A stretch of DNA of 64,000 nt, taken from assembly GCF_947179165.1 (NCBI RefSeq), contig NC_077240.1:29058001-29122000 (forward strand), read 5' to 3'. Position 1 is the stretch's first letter; every line of letters starts with the position of its first letter. The DNA comes from Solanum dulcamara. Lineage: Eukaryota; Streptophyta; Magnoliopsida; Solanales; Solanaceae. Below the pieces are notes generated by a model. That model ran no database searches and was not told where the DNA came from. It was given only the letters and a program-made list of their open reading frames with translations. Positions 34,726 through 47,337 of this stretch are shown here, in pieces. Made by a program: the position numbers and the translations under genes.

Positions 34726-37700
34726 ATGAGTTCAACCATGAAGGGATTGCTGTTAAAACCAAACAGACATGACATGTATATGAGAAAATTACTAAAGGTG
34801 GAGTATTCAGAACAGCAGTTTCTAGCAAAGTATCCTTCTGTTGGCATCCATATGAGTTGTTCAAGATGGAATAAAGTCATTAGGTGCCATCAACAAGAAC
34901 CTAATGGCTTTTCAAATTCCCCAACTCCAATAAGAAAGAAAAATCTTCTACCTCAGGCAATTTTGAGTCCTGTTTCAGAACCAACATCAACTGCAAAAAA
35001 GGTACTCACTTGGCCTTAGAAATTATGTGTATTATTGATGGTGTTTTTTGTTTAGGTAACTATTTATTTGAGATCCTGATTAATCTGGATTCTCGCTGTG
35101 AAGGCTCGAATTTAAGACATTTTGATTAAAGTGAAGCTAGCTATCCAGCCAACAATCCTTGGTGATACATATAGTTTTATTTAGATCGAGTCATTTCAGA
35201 TTAATATTCCAGAAAGTATTATTATAATTTCCATAACTCCAAATATGATTGGATTTCCTTGATCTTGGGGAATATCTCGACCATAACTATTTTCAATAAG
35301 AATATTTCTTTAATTTCTTGATTTTGCAGTAAATCCAACACCTTTTTTCCAAAGTTGTAGCAAGTGTATTTTAAATTTCAAATTTAAATTTGAGTATTTC
35401 TTTCCTTTCGAGAATATTTTCTTTTCAAAATAACTAATATTCTTCTAATTAATTTCTACAACTCTTTTCTGATTTGTACAATTATGAGTTTTCATTTAAG
35501 CAATTCAAGAGAATTTCAAAATTCTTTTTCATTTCGCTTTGGATTTCATACTAATTTGACTAAAGTCATATTTGTCTTCTTGAATTTGAATTTTGATCAC
35601 TCTAAATATGGACTCTTTTTGTAAATTTGAGGCTTCTGATGTATTTTGGTATTCCGTAAATTCTGAACTTATCTTAAATAATAAATCGAACTTTATCTTT
35701 TTCTTTGTAGAACATATTCATTTTATAGGATCATAATAAATATTTTTTTCATAATTTTTTACCTTGATGTGGACAAGTCTTTTTCTTCTACTCGTATCTC
35801 ATGATGTTTTTTTTTCTATATTTGTTTAGATTTCACCAAGTCCGTTTTCATCAAATAAATTTACCATAAGTAAATATTTTTTATTAAATTGTGTTGGTTG
35901 GTTATCATCAAAATTAATAGATGAAAACTTGGATTTGATCATATTTTAAACGGTTAGCTTATTAGTAATAAATACTTGAAAACACTTGCATAAACGATCC
36001 AATATTTAATTGAAAGTGTCTAGTATAATTACTTTATTACATATACATGTGCTTAATCGGAACATGTTTTAATCTGAGTGTTATTGAGTAGTTAATGATT
36101 AACAACCAAAGCTTCACCTATTAAAATGGGGTCAGTTGAGCATTAATAAAAACTTGCTCTTCAACAGATTGATAGTTTACCCGTGCTCTGCTGAATTTAT
36201 TATTCAGTAAACTGAAACTTGACACCTAGATATGCTACTAACACATTTTGCCTATATATAAAGTTTGCTATTTCAATCATTTCTCTGTCAATTGTTGTTA
36301 AGAATTATCTTTGAATTCTATTTTTAAAGATAAAGAGTGTTTTTCGTTCATAAGTAATCATGCAAGTATCTTTTGATCAATTGAACTCATGGCTTTCATT
36401 TCTAATTTTGTTTGGTACCGATTAATCTGGATTCACACTGTATATGCCTTTTGTTACTACTAATACTAATAATATATAGGAGAATTTCAAAATATGTACT
36501 TGTGTTTTATGTAAGTTATAGGGGGCTTGTTTTTAAAAATTTTGTGTTATAAGTTGAATTTCAATGGTTCAAATTTTTCTGTTTGGTGGACAGAGAGTTT
36601 ATACTTTTGGAAAAGGAAGAAGTGAAGGAAACAAAGGCATGAAGTCCTTGGTAAGTTTATTTTCCATTTTTTTATACTAGCAGAGCTAGTAAAGGTTTAG
36701 GGACCCCTTTGATGGAAAATTGTATTGTTTATGCATGTTTAAATTAATTTTTTTTTTTTTATATATATATATATTGTATTGTTTATACATGCTTAAAATT
36801 AATTTTTTATATATATATAGAGAGAGAGATTGAACCTTTGTGAAAATTCTTGCTCCGCCATTGGTGACATTACGTGTTGTTATTTTTTAGGTGGCCTAAT
36901 AGTGTAAATCTTTTATATAAGCTTGTATGATTTGATAGTTTGAAGTTTAAGTTTAGTATGCACATCTGTATGTGTAGCTGGGAGGTAAAGGAGCAAACCT
37001 TGCTGAAATGGCAAGCATTGGATTGTCCGTGCCGCCTGGGCTTACTATATCAACAGAGGCATGTCAGGATTATCAGATTGCTAAAAAGCTTCCACAAGTA
37101 CTGTGGGAGGAGATACTACAAGGATTGGAAGTTGTGGAGAAAGACATGGGGGCTTTCCTTGGGAACCCCTCCAAGCCCCTCCTCCTTTCGGTTCGCTCTG
37201 GTGCTGCTGTAAGTCTAGCTTAAGCCTTCATTTATACGACTTGCTTATATCTCGCTCTGTGAAAAAATCACTTTAAGTACAGTCACCTAATTTATGCATT
37301 TTTTTGTGGTATTTCATATTATTGAATCGATAATTGTTGAGCTAGTTTGTTAAATATCTAATAAGTGATGCATATTTTGAGTTCTCAAGAGGTCCCTCTT
37401 TTGTTAAGTGTCTCTATTCTAAACATCTTTTTTGGAAAATGCAACTAAAAATCTCTTGATTGATAGTACATAAACGTTTGACCATGTTTCATTGTAAAAT
37501 TTGAAAAAAAAAAGTAGCTTTTGTTTACAAAGTGAAAAATGATATTTGAAAATTGCCAATTTGAGAATGATCGTAAGTTCAAGCTAGGCAGTTAGATTCC
37601 TACATCGATAGTGGGAGTATTTGGTCTCCATATATGATGCTGGACAATCATCTTATCTAGAGCTTTTTGGGATTGAGGCAGGTCCATTTCTTATAACAGG

Positions 37701-40700
37701 TCATTATGCATGTTAGTCCATTTGGTGAAGTTTGTTCAGTTAATTTCTATATCATACTAGTGCTGATTTTTCTTTATCTATGTATAGATTTCTATGCCTG
37801 GGATGATGGATACTGTCTTGAACCTTGGACTCAATGATGATGTGGTTACTGGTTTGGCTGACAAAAGTGGAGAGAGGTTTGCTTATGACTCATATAGACG
37901 ATTTCTTGACATGTTTGGAGATGTGGTGAGTATTCTCATCAATGTCTTTTTCTCTTTTCTAGTTTTTCCAACTCTTGTATCAACTTCCTTTCTTTTTCAA
38001 ATTTTCCTTCATTTCTTGAAAATGAAACAGAATGCTGGTTAAAGTCTCATCGTAGATTTTATCTCCTGTGGTTTAACAGTGGTCTGTTTGATTAAAGGTA
38101 ATGGGCATTTCACATTCATTATTTGCGGAGAAGTTAGAGAAGTTGAAGGACGTCAAAGGAGTGAAGCTTGACACCGAGCTCACAGCATCTGATCTTAAAC
38201 AGCTTGTGGAGCAGTACAAACATGTCTACGTTGAAGCTAAGGGTGAAAAGTTTCCTTCAGGTAATGTAAACCACAACCATCTTTCACTGATGGCCTGCAT
38301 CCTGAGAAGGTCACGAAAGGCTTGCTCTGTCAACTTTTTGGTTTAAACCAAATTCCATAGGTTATGAGAGTAAATTAACTTTGTGGATATGACTCTGTAT
38401 ACAGATCCCAAAAGACAGTTGGAGTTGGCTATCAAAGCAGTTTTTGATTCTTGGGACAGTCCAAGAGCCATCAAATATCGGAGCATTAATCAGATAACAG
38501 GACTTAAAGGAACTGCAGTAAACATTCAATGCATGGTCTTTGGGAACATGGGTAACACTTCAGGAACAGGTGTTCTCTTCACTAGGAATCCGAGCACCGG
38601 TGAGAAGAAGCTCTATGGAGAGTTCCTAGTCAATGCTCAGGTCTAGAACATGTTAATTTGGTTCATTTTATGGTGCATTTGAGTTTTGAGATTGTCTCAT
38701 TGTTTTTGTCGAAAAAAGCTGATAAAACAGCATTAATCAGGGAGAGGATGTTGTCGCTGGAATTAGAACACCTCAGGACTTGGACGCAATGAAGGCCTGT
38801 ATGCCTGAAGCATACAGGGAGCTTGTTGAGAACTGTGAGATTTTAGAGCGACATTATAAAGATATGATGGTAAACCTCTGGCATTATACTGGACTAAAGC
38901 GTTCATATCTTGCTTGTTTGTTTGTTTACCTTACCATTTTCAGATTGGTTAAGTATTTTATACATCTCCAATAAATAGAAAAATCAGGACATCATTATGA
39001 ATCTTTTTCTGTTTATGTTTTGACAAATGGCAGGATATCGAATTCACTGTTCAAGAAAATAGACTGTGGATGTTACAATGCCGTACAGGGAAGCGTACGG
39101 GTAAAGGAGCTGTAAAGATAGCAGTTGACATGGTGAATGAGGGACTTGTTGACAGGTGCACAGCTATAAAGATGGTGGAGCCACAGCATCTAGACCAACT
39201 TCTTCACCCCCAGGTCCCGATATGTTTTTTAAATCTTGCATTGTGTATGATGTAGCACTGATGTAATACTTATTGTAATTGTAAAGATAAATACTTATTT
39301 TGTTCTTTTGCTTGTCATAGTTTGAAAATCCAGCGACTTATAAAGACAAGGTGATTGCTAAGGGCCTTCCTGCCTCTCCTGGTGCTGCAGTGGGAGAGGT
39401 CGTGTTCTACGCTGAAGATGCCGAAGCATGGCATGCACAAGGGAGGAGTGCTATTTTGGTATTTCCTCACCTCACCCTGTATCTACTAATCATGGTGAAC
39501 TGATACCTATGCTACCGCAATACGGTATCTTTGTTTACGTGAATTATCCTTTATTTATTTTCTTTTATATATTCCTGTGGGTGGGGGGAGGGGAGTGTTT
39601 CTGAATACGACATTATTTATTAAAATCTTTTCATCAACCATTGATAAAAACAGTGTCAGTATTTAAGCTTCTTGAGTTAATTAAAGTTCTGGGATGTTGG
39701 TTGGAATCTTGGAAATAACATACACAGCATTGTTGCCTTGTAATTAACAGTTTCTCCATTCTTGAAATTAAACTTTTCCCTTATGGCATATAAAGGTGAG
39801 AACTGAAACAAGTCCAGAGGATGTTGGAGGCATGCATGCTGCTGCTGGGATCTTAACCGCACGAGGTGGGATGACATCTCATGCAGCTGTTGTAGCCCGT
39901 GGCTGGGGTAAATGTTGTGTGTCTGGGTGTGCTGATATTCGTGTTAATGAGTCGGAAAAGGTACGACTATAGCTACTCAAAATGAAACACAGTTGTTGAC
40001 ATTAAGGAACTTGGAAGAATTCATTTGACCCATTTAATGCAGGTTCTCATCATTGAAGACAAAGTGATTCATGAAGGAGATTGGCTTTCATTAAACGGAT
40101 CAACAGGTGAAGTAATCTTGGGAAAGCAACCACTATCGCCTCCAGCTATGACTGGTGATTTGGAGATCTTCATGTCTTTGGCCGATAAGATCAGGCGCAT
40201 CAAGGTGCTGTAGGATATACGGTAGTATTATGCTGCATAAGTAAACTATGATACTACTAACTGATCATGAATATGCTGCCAATGAATTAGGTTATGGCAA
40301 ATGCTGACACACCAGAAGATGCACTAGCAGCAAGGAATAATGGTGCTGAAGGGATTGGTCTATGCAGGACAGAACACATGGTACTTTTTTCTTCTTTTAC
40401 TATGTATACCGTCTTCTTGTATTATCTTGCAACATATATTGCCTCCCTTTGGGTAGTTTCCAGTTTCCTTGCCTTCTTCAATGAAGGGGATAATAATCAG
40501 TACTGTCTCAAGAGAAGTGCCACATCTTTTGAAATTCATTTTTTATTCAATGTGAGCTGATGCACATCTTTCTTTCAGTTCTTTGCATCAGACGAAAGGA
40601 TAAAAGCTGTGAGAAGGATGATAATGGCAGTTACTCTTGAGCAGAGGAAGGAAGCGCTCGACTCATTGTTGCCTTACCAGAGATCTGATTTTGAGGGCAT

Positions 40701-43029
40701 TTTCCGTGCAATGGATGGTAAGTTCAATAGCAACTACTACTATTACCTTTCCGCATTGAGAGTCTATGTTGCTCGGACTCTCCAAAAATGCAGCCGCACC
40801 TGTGTTGGATCCTCTAAAACTGCACTGCTTTTGAAGGGTCCGACACGCAAGAGACATTTTTGAAGAGTCCGAGCAACATAGCTGAGAGTTACCTAAGAAA
40901 AATGATGGGACTTTCTGGGATTAGAATGGTATCCAGATCATGTATCTCACTACTTTACTAGATAAAACTTCATTTCTATGTTCGTAAGAACACAACTATA
41001 ACTAGGTTTTAGTTTGTGCTAGCAGAATGTCTGTCCAAATTTCCAAGTTGACGTAAACTTTCAAAGTGAATATGCGAGATGTACTAAGTTTTCAATCTTT
41101 TCAGGTCTTCCGGTGACAATTCGACTGTTGGATCCACCACTTCATGAATTTTTGCCAGAAGGTAACCTGGAAGAGATTGTGAGTGAACTAACAACACATA
41201 TAGGCATGCGTGAGGAAGATGTCTATTCTAGGATTGAAAAATTGTCAGAAGTGAATCCCATGCTCGGATTTCGAGGCTGCAGGTCTGATCTTTCTCGTAT
41301 CACAAACAATTGATCTACTTTTACTGCATTACTTTGCAAGGACTAAGGGATGTTGTATAAACGAGAGAAATTTGTAGCAAGTTTCCAGTTTCTTGAGAGA
41401 TAATTACAGAGGTGCATATGTTTGTCACACGTTCCACTATCAATGTATAACTTGGTGTAGGTAGTGCTCATCTGATTTCTGATTTGATCAATGCAGTATC
41501 TCTTTTCGTCTCACAATCCGGAACCAGACTTTCTTATAATAATCTGCTTGTAAATTGCTGGTGGAAACTGTAGTGTGTTTGAAACTATATATATACAGCA
41601 CAATTCTTTCGCTCGTCGAGTAATATTTGTTTTTTTTCCTTTTACAGGCTAGGTATATCCTACCCGGAACTGACAGAAATGCAGGCCCGTGCCATCTTTC
41701 AAGCTGCTATAACTATGAACAACCAGGGTATTTCAGTATTTCCAGAGATAATGGTTCCCCTTGTTGGAACACCTGAGGTATGTGTTTTGTGGTTTGTATA
41801 AGAAAAGTTCTCCTATTCTTACCTCTTGAATATTGTTGATGTATCAAGAATGAAGAAATATAATCGCCCTTTTCATTTTATGAAGCGTATACAAGGGGTT
41901 AAATTGATTATTGTTTGGTAAGTGGATTTATACCGGTCCTTCTGACAAATAAATTACAAAGTAACAGTGCACTTTTAATTGACAGGAATTAGCTCATCAA
42001 GTCGGTTTAATCCGTGATGTTGCCAAAAAGGTTTTCGCAGAGATGGGTACCTCATTGAATTATAAGGTGGGCACCATGATAGAGATTCCTAGAGCTGCTT
42101 TGATTGCAGATGAGGTACGTATTTTGAAGCAATCACCTATGTCCGTGGTGAGTTATTTTATTAACGATAGTTGCAAAGAGTTAGACGGTGCACGATCTTA
42201 ACTTGTGAAAGATTTTCAATTACTAACCTCTTCAATGACATATTGAGATATCTAAGTTCTACTCTAGAAAGGCATACATTTTGCTATATTAATTTGCTTA
42301 TCCTACATATTTCACTGGAAATTGGTGATAGATTGCTAAAGAAGCAGAGTTCTTTTCCTTTGGCACCAATGACCTCACACAAATGACATTTGGATATAGT
42401 AGAGACGATGTAGGCAAGTTTCTTCCTATATACCTTGCGAAAGGCATCCTCCAACATGATCCATTCGAGGTTAGCTTGCCATATCTCAAACTACTATATA
42501 TCCATGTGAAATGTAAAAGTTCAGAATCTTGCATGTTAACGCTTGAAGACTTAACATCGCTCAGGTTCTTGATCAAAAGGGTGTTGGCCAGCTCATCAAG
42601 ATGGCTACAGAAAGAGGTCGGGCAGCAAGGCCAAACTTGAAGGTCAGTTCTGACTTAGAATGAGAGATTTAACGTATATACACTGACAGTGTAAAGAACT
42701 TCTATACGGAGTAACATTTTTCATTTTTGGATCAATATGTAAGGCTAAAGTGTGACATATAACAGGTTGGAATTTGTGGAGAACATGGTGGGGAGCCTTC
42801 TTCAGTTGCATTTTTTGCTGAAGCTGGATTGGACTATGTTTCTTGCTCTCCATTCAGGTCTCTTTTTCTCTTCAATATTATAGACTAAAACAATGCGTTT
42901 TTTTAAAAAGACGTTCTGTTTAACGATTAATTATATTAATTGACGATTGGCTAATGGTTTTTTGTATAATTCATGTGCTTAATCAGGGTGCCCATTGCAA
43001 GGCTAGCTGCAGCACAAGTTGTAGTTTGA
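34726..43029 (+). CDS. PPDK: pyruvate, phosphate dikinase, plastid form, 20 exons
   Basis: PPDK converts pyruvate, ATP and Pi to phosphoenolpyruvate, AMP and PPi, reversibly. Exons: 34726-35001, 36594-36650, 36978-37208, 37788-37925, 38098-38260, 38405-38640, 38741-38869, 39034-39213, 39321-39458, 39796-39960, 40043-40204, 40291-40380, 40579-40717, 41105-41282, 41648-41777, 41986-42114, 42332-42469, 42565-42642, 42766-42857, 42987-43029. All introns are GT-AG and the 2892 nt give 963 residues without a stop, a normal length. Exon 1 (92 codons, Ser/Arg/Lys-rich, few acids) is the plastid transit peptide. Exons 2-8 form the N-terminal ATP-binding domain ([17 protein letters not shown]). Exon 10 holds GGMTSHAAV: His545 carries the phosphate, and neighbouring Thr543 is the residue phosphorylated by the PPDK regulatory protein in the family. 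Exons 12-20 form the PEP/pyruvate-binding barrel with Cys923 in [13 protein letters not shown] lies in intron 13. The gene appears functional. Confidence 0.96.
36253..36262 (+). promoter_or_regulatory. candidate internal promoter (TATA box) in PPDK intron 1
   Basis: tatatataaa within cctatatataaagtt lies 301-310 bases before the in-frame ATG at 36564. In other plants the cytosolic PPDK transcript starts from a second promoter in the first intron, so this is the best candidate for that promoter. Confidence 0.5.
36564..43029 (+). CDS. PPDK: predicted cytosolic PPDK isoform from start within intron 1
   Basis: An ATG at 36564-36566 opens ten codons ([10 protein letters not shown]) that run without interruption into exon 2 at 36594, in frame with the rest of PPDK. 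An in-frame TGA lies three codons before this ATG. A transcript starting inside intron 1 would therefore encode an 881-residue enzyme with no transit peptide and the same catalytic exons. Two-promoter PPDK genes making plastid and cytosolic enzymes are established in C4 and C3 plants. That this one does so is inference from the ATG, frame and TATA box. In the long transcript, the AG at 36592-36593 is the splice acceptor. Confidence 0.7.
36678..36862. mobile_element. possible small repeat element in PPDK intron 2
   Basis: The ends agcagagctagtaaagg and ttcttgctccgccattgg resemble the ggcggagcta / ggctccgcc inverted ends of a common plant repeat. Inside, a ~60 bp unit (attgtattgtttatgcatg ... 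poly-T, ta run) is tandemly duplicated at 36719-36822. Confidence 0.45.
40764..40882. mobile_element. 119 bp MITE in PPDK intron 13
   Basis: Terminal inverted repeats of 27 bp (ctatgttgctcggactc...) differ at a single base. The flanks share tgagagt (40757-40763 and 40883-40889), a 7-8 bp target duplication as made by hAT-type transposases. It ends 222 bases before exon 14. Confidence 0.88.
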
Positions 43030-43073
43030 AGGCATGGTTCAAGCAAAGATCAAGTTGATTTTTAGCAGATGTA

Positions 43074-43083
43074 AATAAATAAA
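43074..43083 (+). terminator. PPDK polyadenylation signal
   Basis: Overlapping AATAAA motifs (aataaataaa) lie 45 bases after the TGA stop. Confidence 0.65.
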
Positions 43084-43776
43084 TACAATTTGTATATACC
43101 AAAAAAAGAAAGAAGAAAAGGTGTTTAGGAAAAGGGGAACAAGATCTATTACTTTCTTTTCAAAGACATGAAACAAGTGTTTATATGTTGACAAATAACA
43201 AAAAAGAGATTTGTTCTTCTTTTCACGCCCTTATTTCATTCAGTGTATGTAAATAATATACAACAGTATGTACGTCTACATGTTGTCGTCTTTATCCAAT
43301 TTAATATTCAATTGCATCCATCAATTTTTTTTATCTCTGCGATTTCATATCAAAATGAAGTTTATCAAAAATATAAGTTCTAGCTATGACATTATTAGGC
43401 ACGAACCATAACCATATAGTAAATTAATAAGGTAATCAGAACATAGTATGTACGTTGTATTGAATGAAAATTGAAAGTCTGATAAGGAATAATTATTCAA
43501 TGGCCAACATTGTAAATAATAACAATATGATTTTAATTAAAGACAACCTTAATAGTAATAGGTTGAAATTAATAATTTTGGACCCGATCCCATCCCACAG
43601 TTTCTTTCACCATTATTTGCAGCTGGGCATGAAATAAATTTGTGCACGGTAGTGCCCAAAATTCATGTTTTCTCAACTCATACTTCCAGAATTCTAGGTT
43701 TTCTTCCGATCCCCAGCTTTCAAGTTAGGCTAAGTAGCTTTCAGATCTGTTTTTGTTCTTGTTTAACTATACATAA
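43084..43776. other. PPDK 3' flank, no gene seen
   Basis: AT-rich DNA between the PPDK poly(A) signal and the next copia LTR. A 66-codon frame at 43640-43840 runs into the LTR and is not a gene. Confidence 0.5.
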
Positions 43777-44261
43777 AGTTGTGGAAGCCGAATATATAGA
43801 GAGTGATAAAATCACAATTGCTATATCTAAATATAGCTAATAAATAGTAAATGAGACAACAATAAAAGGAACATCAGAAATTTACGAGGTTCGGCAAAAG
43901 TTTATTTTCTTTTGCTTAATCCTCGGACACAATCAACCAATATTTATTTCACTCTAAAAGAATACAAGTGAAATATTACAAGAGAGAAAGAAGATCAAAT
44001 ATCTTAGAAGGTGAGAAGACAAGTGAGAGGTGTGTTATAAATTAACCAAGAGCTACTTATTTATAGGAATGAAATCTTCCTATTGATGTCATCTATGACA
44101 TCACTATGTGTTAAAATGTCAAGGTTTATCTTATAAAACCATTTAATGGTTTACCAATATTTCAACTACAAATTTCCTACCTTGACTTTTTAGACCAAAA
44201 AAGAATTATCTTTCTACTAAATCTTTACATTAATTCATCTAGAATCTTGTCAAATTTAACA
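43777..44261 (-). repeat. 3' LTR of copia E
   Basis: Aligns along its full length with 48372-48856. It ends aaatttaaca. Confidence 0.88.
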
Positions 44262-44336
44262 AATCTCCACCTTGGCAAGATTCTCCATTTTCAATTTTCT
44301 CTCAACAAATTTTGATTGTGTCTTCAACCTCAATCT

Positions 44337-46012
44337 TCAATGTTCAACAATGTTGATTAAGTTCAAACAATGTTGAAACTTGAGCGCAGTCACCACTTTC
44401 GTCAGCATATCGACAAGATTATCTATAGTCCGAATTTTCTGCACTATGACTCCACCTTCTTCCATGATGTCTCGTACAAAATGATATTGAACGTCAATGT
44501 GCTTCGTCCTTGCATGATAAACTTTGTTCTTTGCTAAATGAATAGCACTTTGACTATCACAAAATATTGTGATACTTTCTTGTTCAATACCAAGCTCTCT
44601 AAGCAACCCTTGAAGCCAAATTTTCTCCTTTGCAGTCTCTGTAATCTCCATGTACTCTGCCTCAGTGGTAGACAAAGCAAATGTTGACTCAAAGTAGACT
44701 TCCAACTAACTAGTGCATTTGCAATAGTGAAAACATAGCCAATAGTTGATCTTGGTTGTCCAAATCACCTGCATAATTTGAGTCAAAATATCCAACAAGA
44801 TATTTACTATCTTCCTGCTCGAAAACTAAACCAACATCTATAGTATTATGAATATACCATAGAATTTATTTTACAACTTGTCAATGTTCCTTTCCAAGAT
44901 TATACATATACCTGCTTACAACTCCCATAACATGTAAAATATCTGATCTTGTGCAAACCATTGCATACATCAAGCTACCAACAACATTCACATATGGTAC
45001 TCTTGACATATATTCTTGTCCAGCTTCAGTTTTTGGCGACATAGCATCACTAAGCTTAAAGTGGGGAGCAAGCGGAGTGCTAACGGACTTTGTTTTGTCA
45101 TTCATACAAAATCGGTTTAGTACCCTCTTCAAGTGTTCTTTTTTAGATAAAAAGAGTTTCTTCGAATGTCTATCTCTTTAAATCTCCATGCCAAGAATTT
45201 TCTTCGCCTCACCCAAATCCTTCATCTCGAACTCCTTTCTTAGTTGAGTTTTCAGCTTCTCAATTTCCTCTTGACTTTTAGAAGCTATCAACATATCATC
45301 AACATACAGGAGAAGATATATAAAGGATGAGTCTTTAAGCCTGCACAAATACACACAATGATCGTATTTGCTTCTTCTGTACTGTTGTTGTAACATAAAA
45401 TTGTCAAATCGTTTGTACCATTGCCTAGATGATTGTTTTAATCTATATAATAATTTTTTAAGTTTGCACACCATATTTTCTTTTCCATCTACTTTGAATC
45501 CTTCTAACTGAGTCATGTAGATTTTCTTTTCCAAGTCTCCATGTAAAAACGCAATTTTTACATCCAACTGAACTAGTTTCAAATTCAATTGTGCTATCAA
45601 ATACCTCATTATAATCGATTCCTTTATTTTGAGCATATCATTTGACCACCAATCTTGCTTTGTAGCGAACATCTTTTTGATTAGGAAATTCTTTTTTCTT
45701 AGCATATACCCATTTGCACTCAATTGCTCTCTTGCCCTTCAAAAGATTGGCCAATTTTCACGTGTGATTCTGATGAAGGGACTACATTTCTTCATTCATG
45801 ACTATCCTCCACTTATCTTCTTCTGAACTTTGGACTGCATCTTTATAAGTGGTAGGAATGTCATCAGTTGCAATTGAGTCTGCACAAGCCACCATACCTA
45901 TGAGTCGAGCAGGTCTTCTTATTGTTCTCTTTGGATTGCTGGTTTCTATTGATTCAAGTTGTGGTTGAGATTCTTGAGATGGAATCTCCCCCTCAACTGA
46001 CTCTTCTTCCAT
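44337..46012 (-). pseudogene. RT and RNase H of copia E
   Basis: From 46012 downward on minus: the RT entry segment (TYKDAVQSSEEDKWRIVMNEEM), a gap with shifted frame, RT centre with QLDVKIAFLHGDLEKKIYM and the catalytic YVDDMLIA (45178-45723), the RVPYVNVVGSLMYAM segment (44881-45132), then RNase H with STTEAEYME, FCDSQSAIHLAKN and RTKHIDVQYHFVRD (44337-44705). At least four frame breaks separate these pieces. Confidence 0.88.
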
Positions 46013-46149
46013 AGGAAAATCTTTTGTTGTTTCTCGTTTTCTCCTTATGTTGGAAAAATTATTTTTTCCTCAAATTCCACCTATTTTGAAGCACCATCAG
46101 TTTGTTTGACATCTTCAATCGTTACTTTATTTGTCAAGGAAGATTCATC

Positions 46150-47232
46150 AAAGGTAACATCCCTGTTGAAAATATTTTTTTTTATCTTTGGACACCATAA
46201 ACGGTATCCCTTGACTCCAAAAGTAATCTCCATAAATATAGTGTTTTTTGCTCTTGAATCTAATTTTGACTCTTTTACATGATAATATGTAATTGAACCA
46301 AATATATATAAAGAGCCATAATCTTCAGCAGGTTTTCCATACCATTTTTCTAATGGTGTCTTTCCACCAATAACAACATATGGTAGACGATTAATGAGGT
46401 GGCATGAATATGTTATTGCCTCAGCTCAAAATTCTTTGCTCAAGCCAGCATTAGATAACATACACCAAACTTTCTCCCGTAAAGTCTGATTCATGAGTTC
46501 TGCCACTGCATTCTGCTGTGGTGTATTTCTGAAAGTGAAATGTCTGACGATGCCATTATCTTCACAAATCTTCTAGAAAAGATCATTTTTGTATTCTCCG
46601 TTATTGTCTGTACGAAGACACTTGATCTTTTTACCACTTTGCGTCTCTATTATCGCCTTTCATTTGAGAAGAAATTCTAATACTTCATTTGTAGTTTTTA
46701 TCGTATACACCCACAAACTTTAGAAAAAGTCATCAACAAAGGTTATAAAATAGTGTTTCCCACCTAATGAAGGTGTTTTGGAAACACATCAAACATCAGA
46801 GTGAACATAATCCAAAATACCTTTAGTATTGGATAGATGTTCCAACTTTAACCTTTGTCCGTTTTTTCTTGATACAATGCTCACAAAATTCCAAATTGCA
46901 AGTTTTTACTCATTTCAACAATTCGTGAGCTGATAAATTTTTTAAGGATTTTTCTCCAGCATGTCCCCCAAACACATATGTCGTAACCTGGTCATTTCTT
47001 CCTCGTCGTTACTGGATGTTGTTGTTGTTGTTTCAATAATTGTACTACCTTGATAGTGGTACATGTTATTGTTTCTTCGAATTGCCTTCATTACTATCAG
47101 TGCACCAGTGCATATTCTCACTACCCCATAATCTACAACAATTTTAATCCCTTTTAACTCTAGGGCTCCTACAGAAATGAGATTTTTCTTTAAATTCGGT
47201 ATGTATTGAACATCTGTTAATGTTCTGCTCAA
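46150..47232 (-). pseudogene. integrase of copia E
   Basis: The N-terminal piece (LTDVQYIPNLKKNLISVGAL, 46942-47232) is the usual region between protease and integrase. Further downstream the integrase core is recognisable only in fragments. One carries the NNGEY-type segment near 46590, another the QQNA...ALM-NQT region near 46490. Frames change repeatedly. Confidence 0.75.
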
Positions 47233-47337
47233 TCCATCATGATTCCTTAATCGGATTGAACCAATATCATATGCGGTAAGAGGATTATTGTTTGCGATGT
47301 GAATAACTCCACATTCTCCTGCCTGTAAATCAACAAA

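Noticed and set aside
34670..34880. Minus-strand frames of 63-64 codons
   Set aside because: They are the antisense of PPDK exon 1.
39677..39877. 66-codon minus frame across PPDK exon 10
   Set aside because: Antisense of a conserved PPDK exon and adjoining intron.
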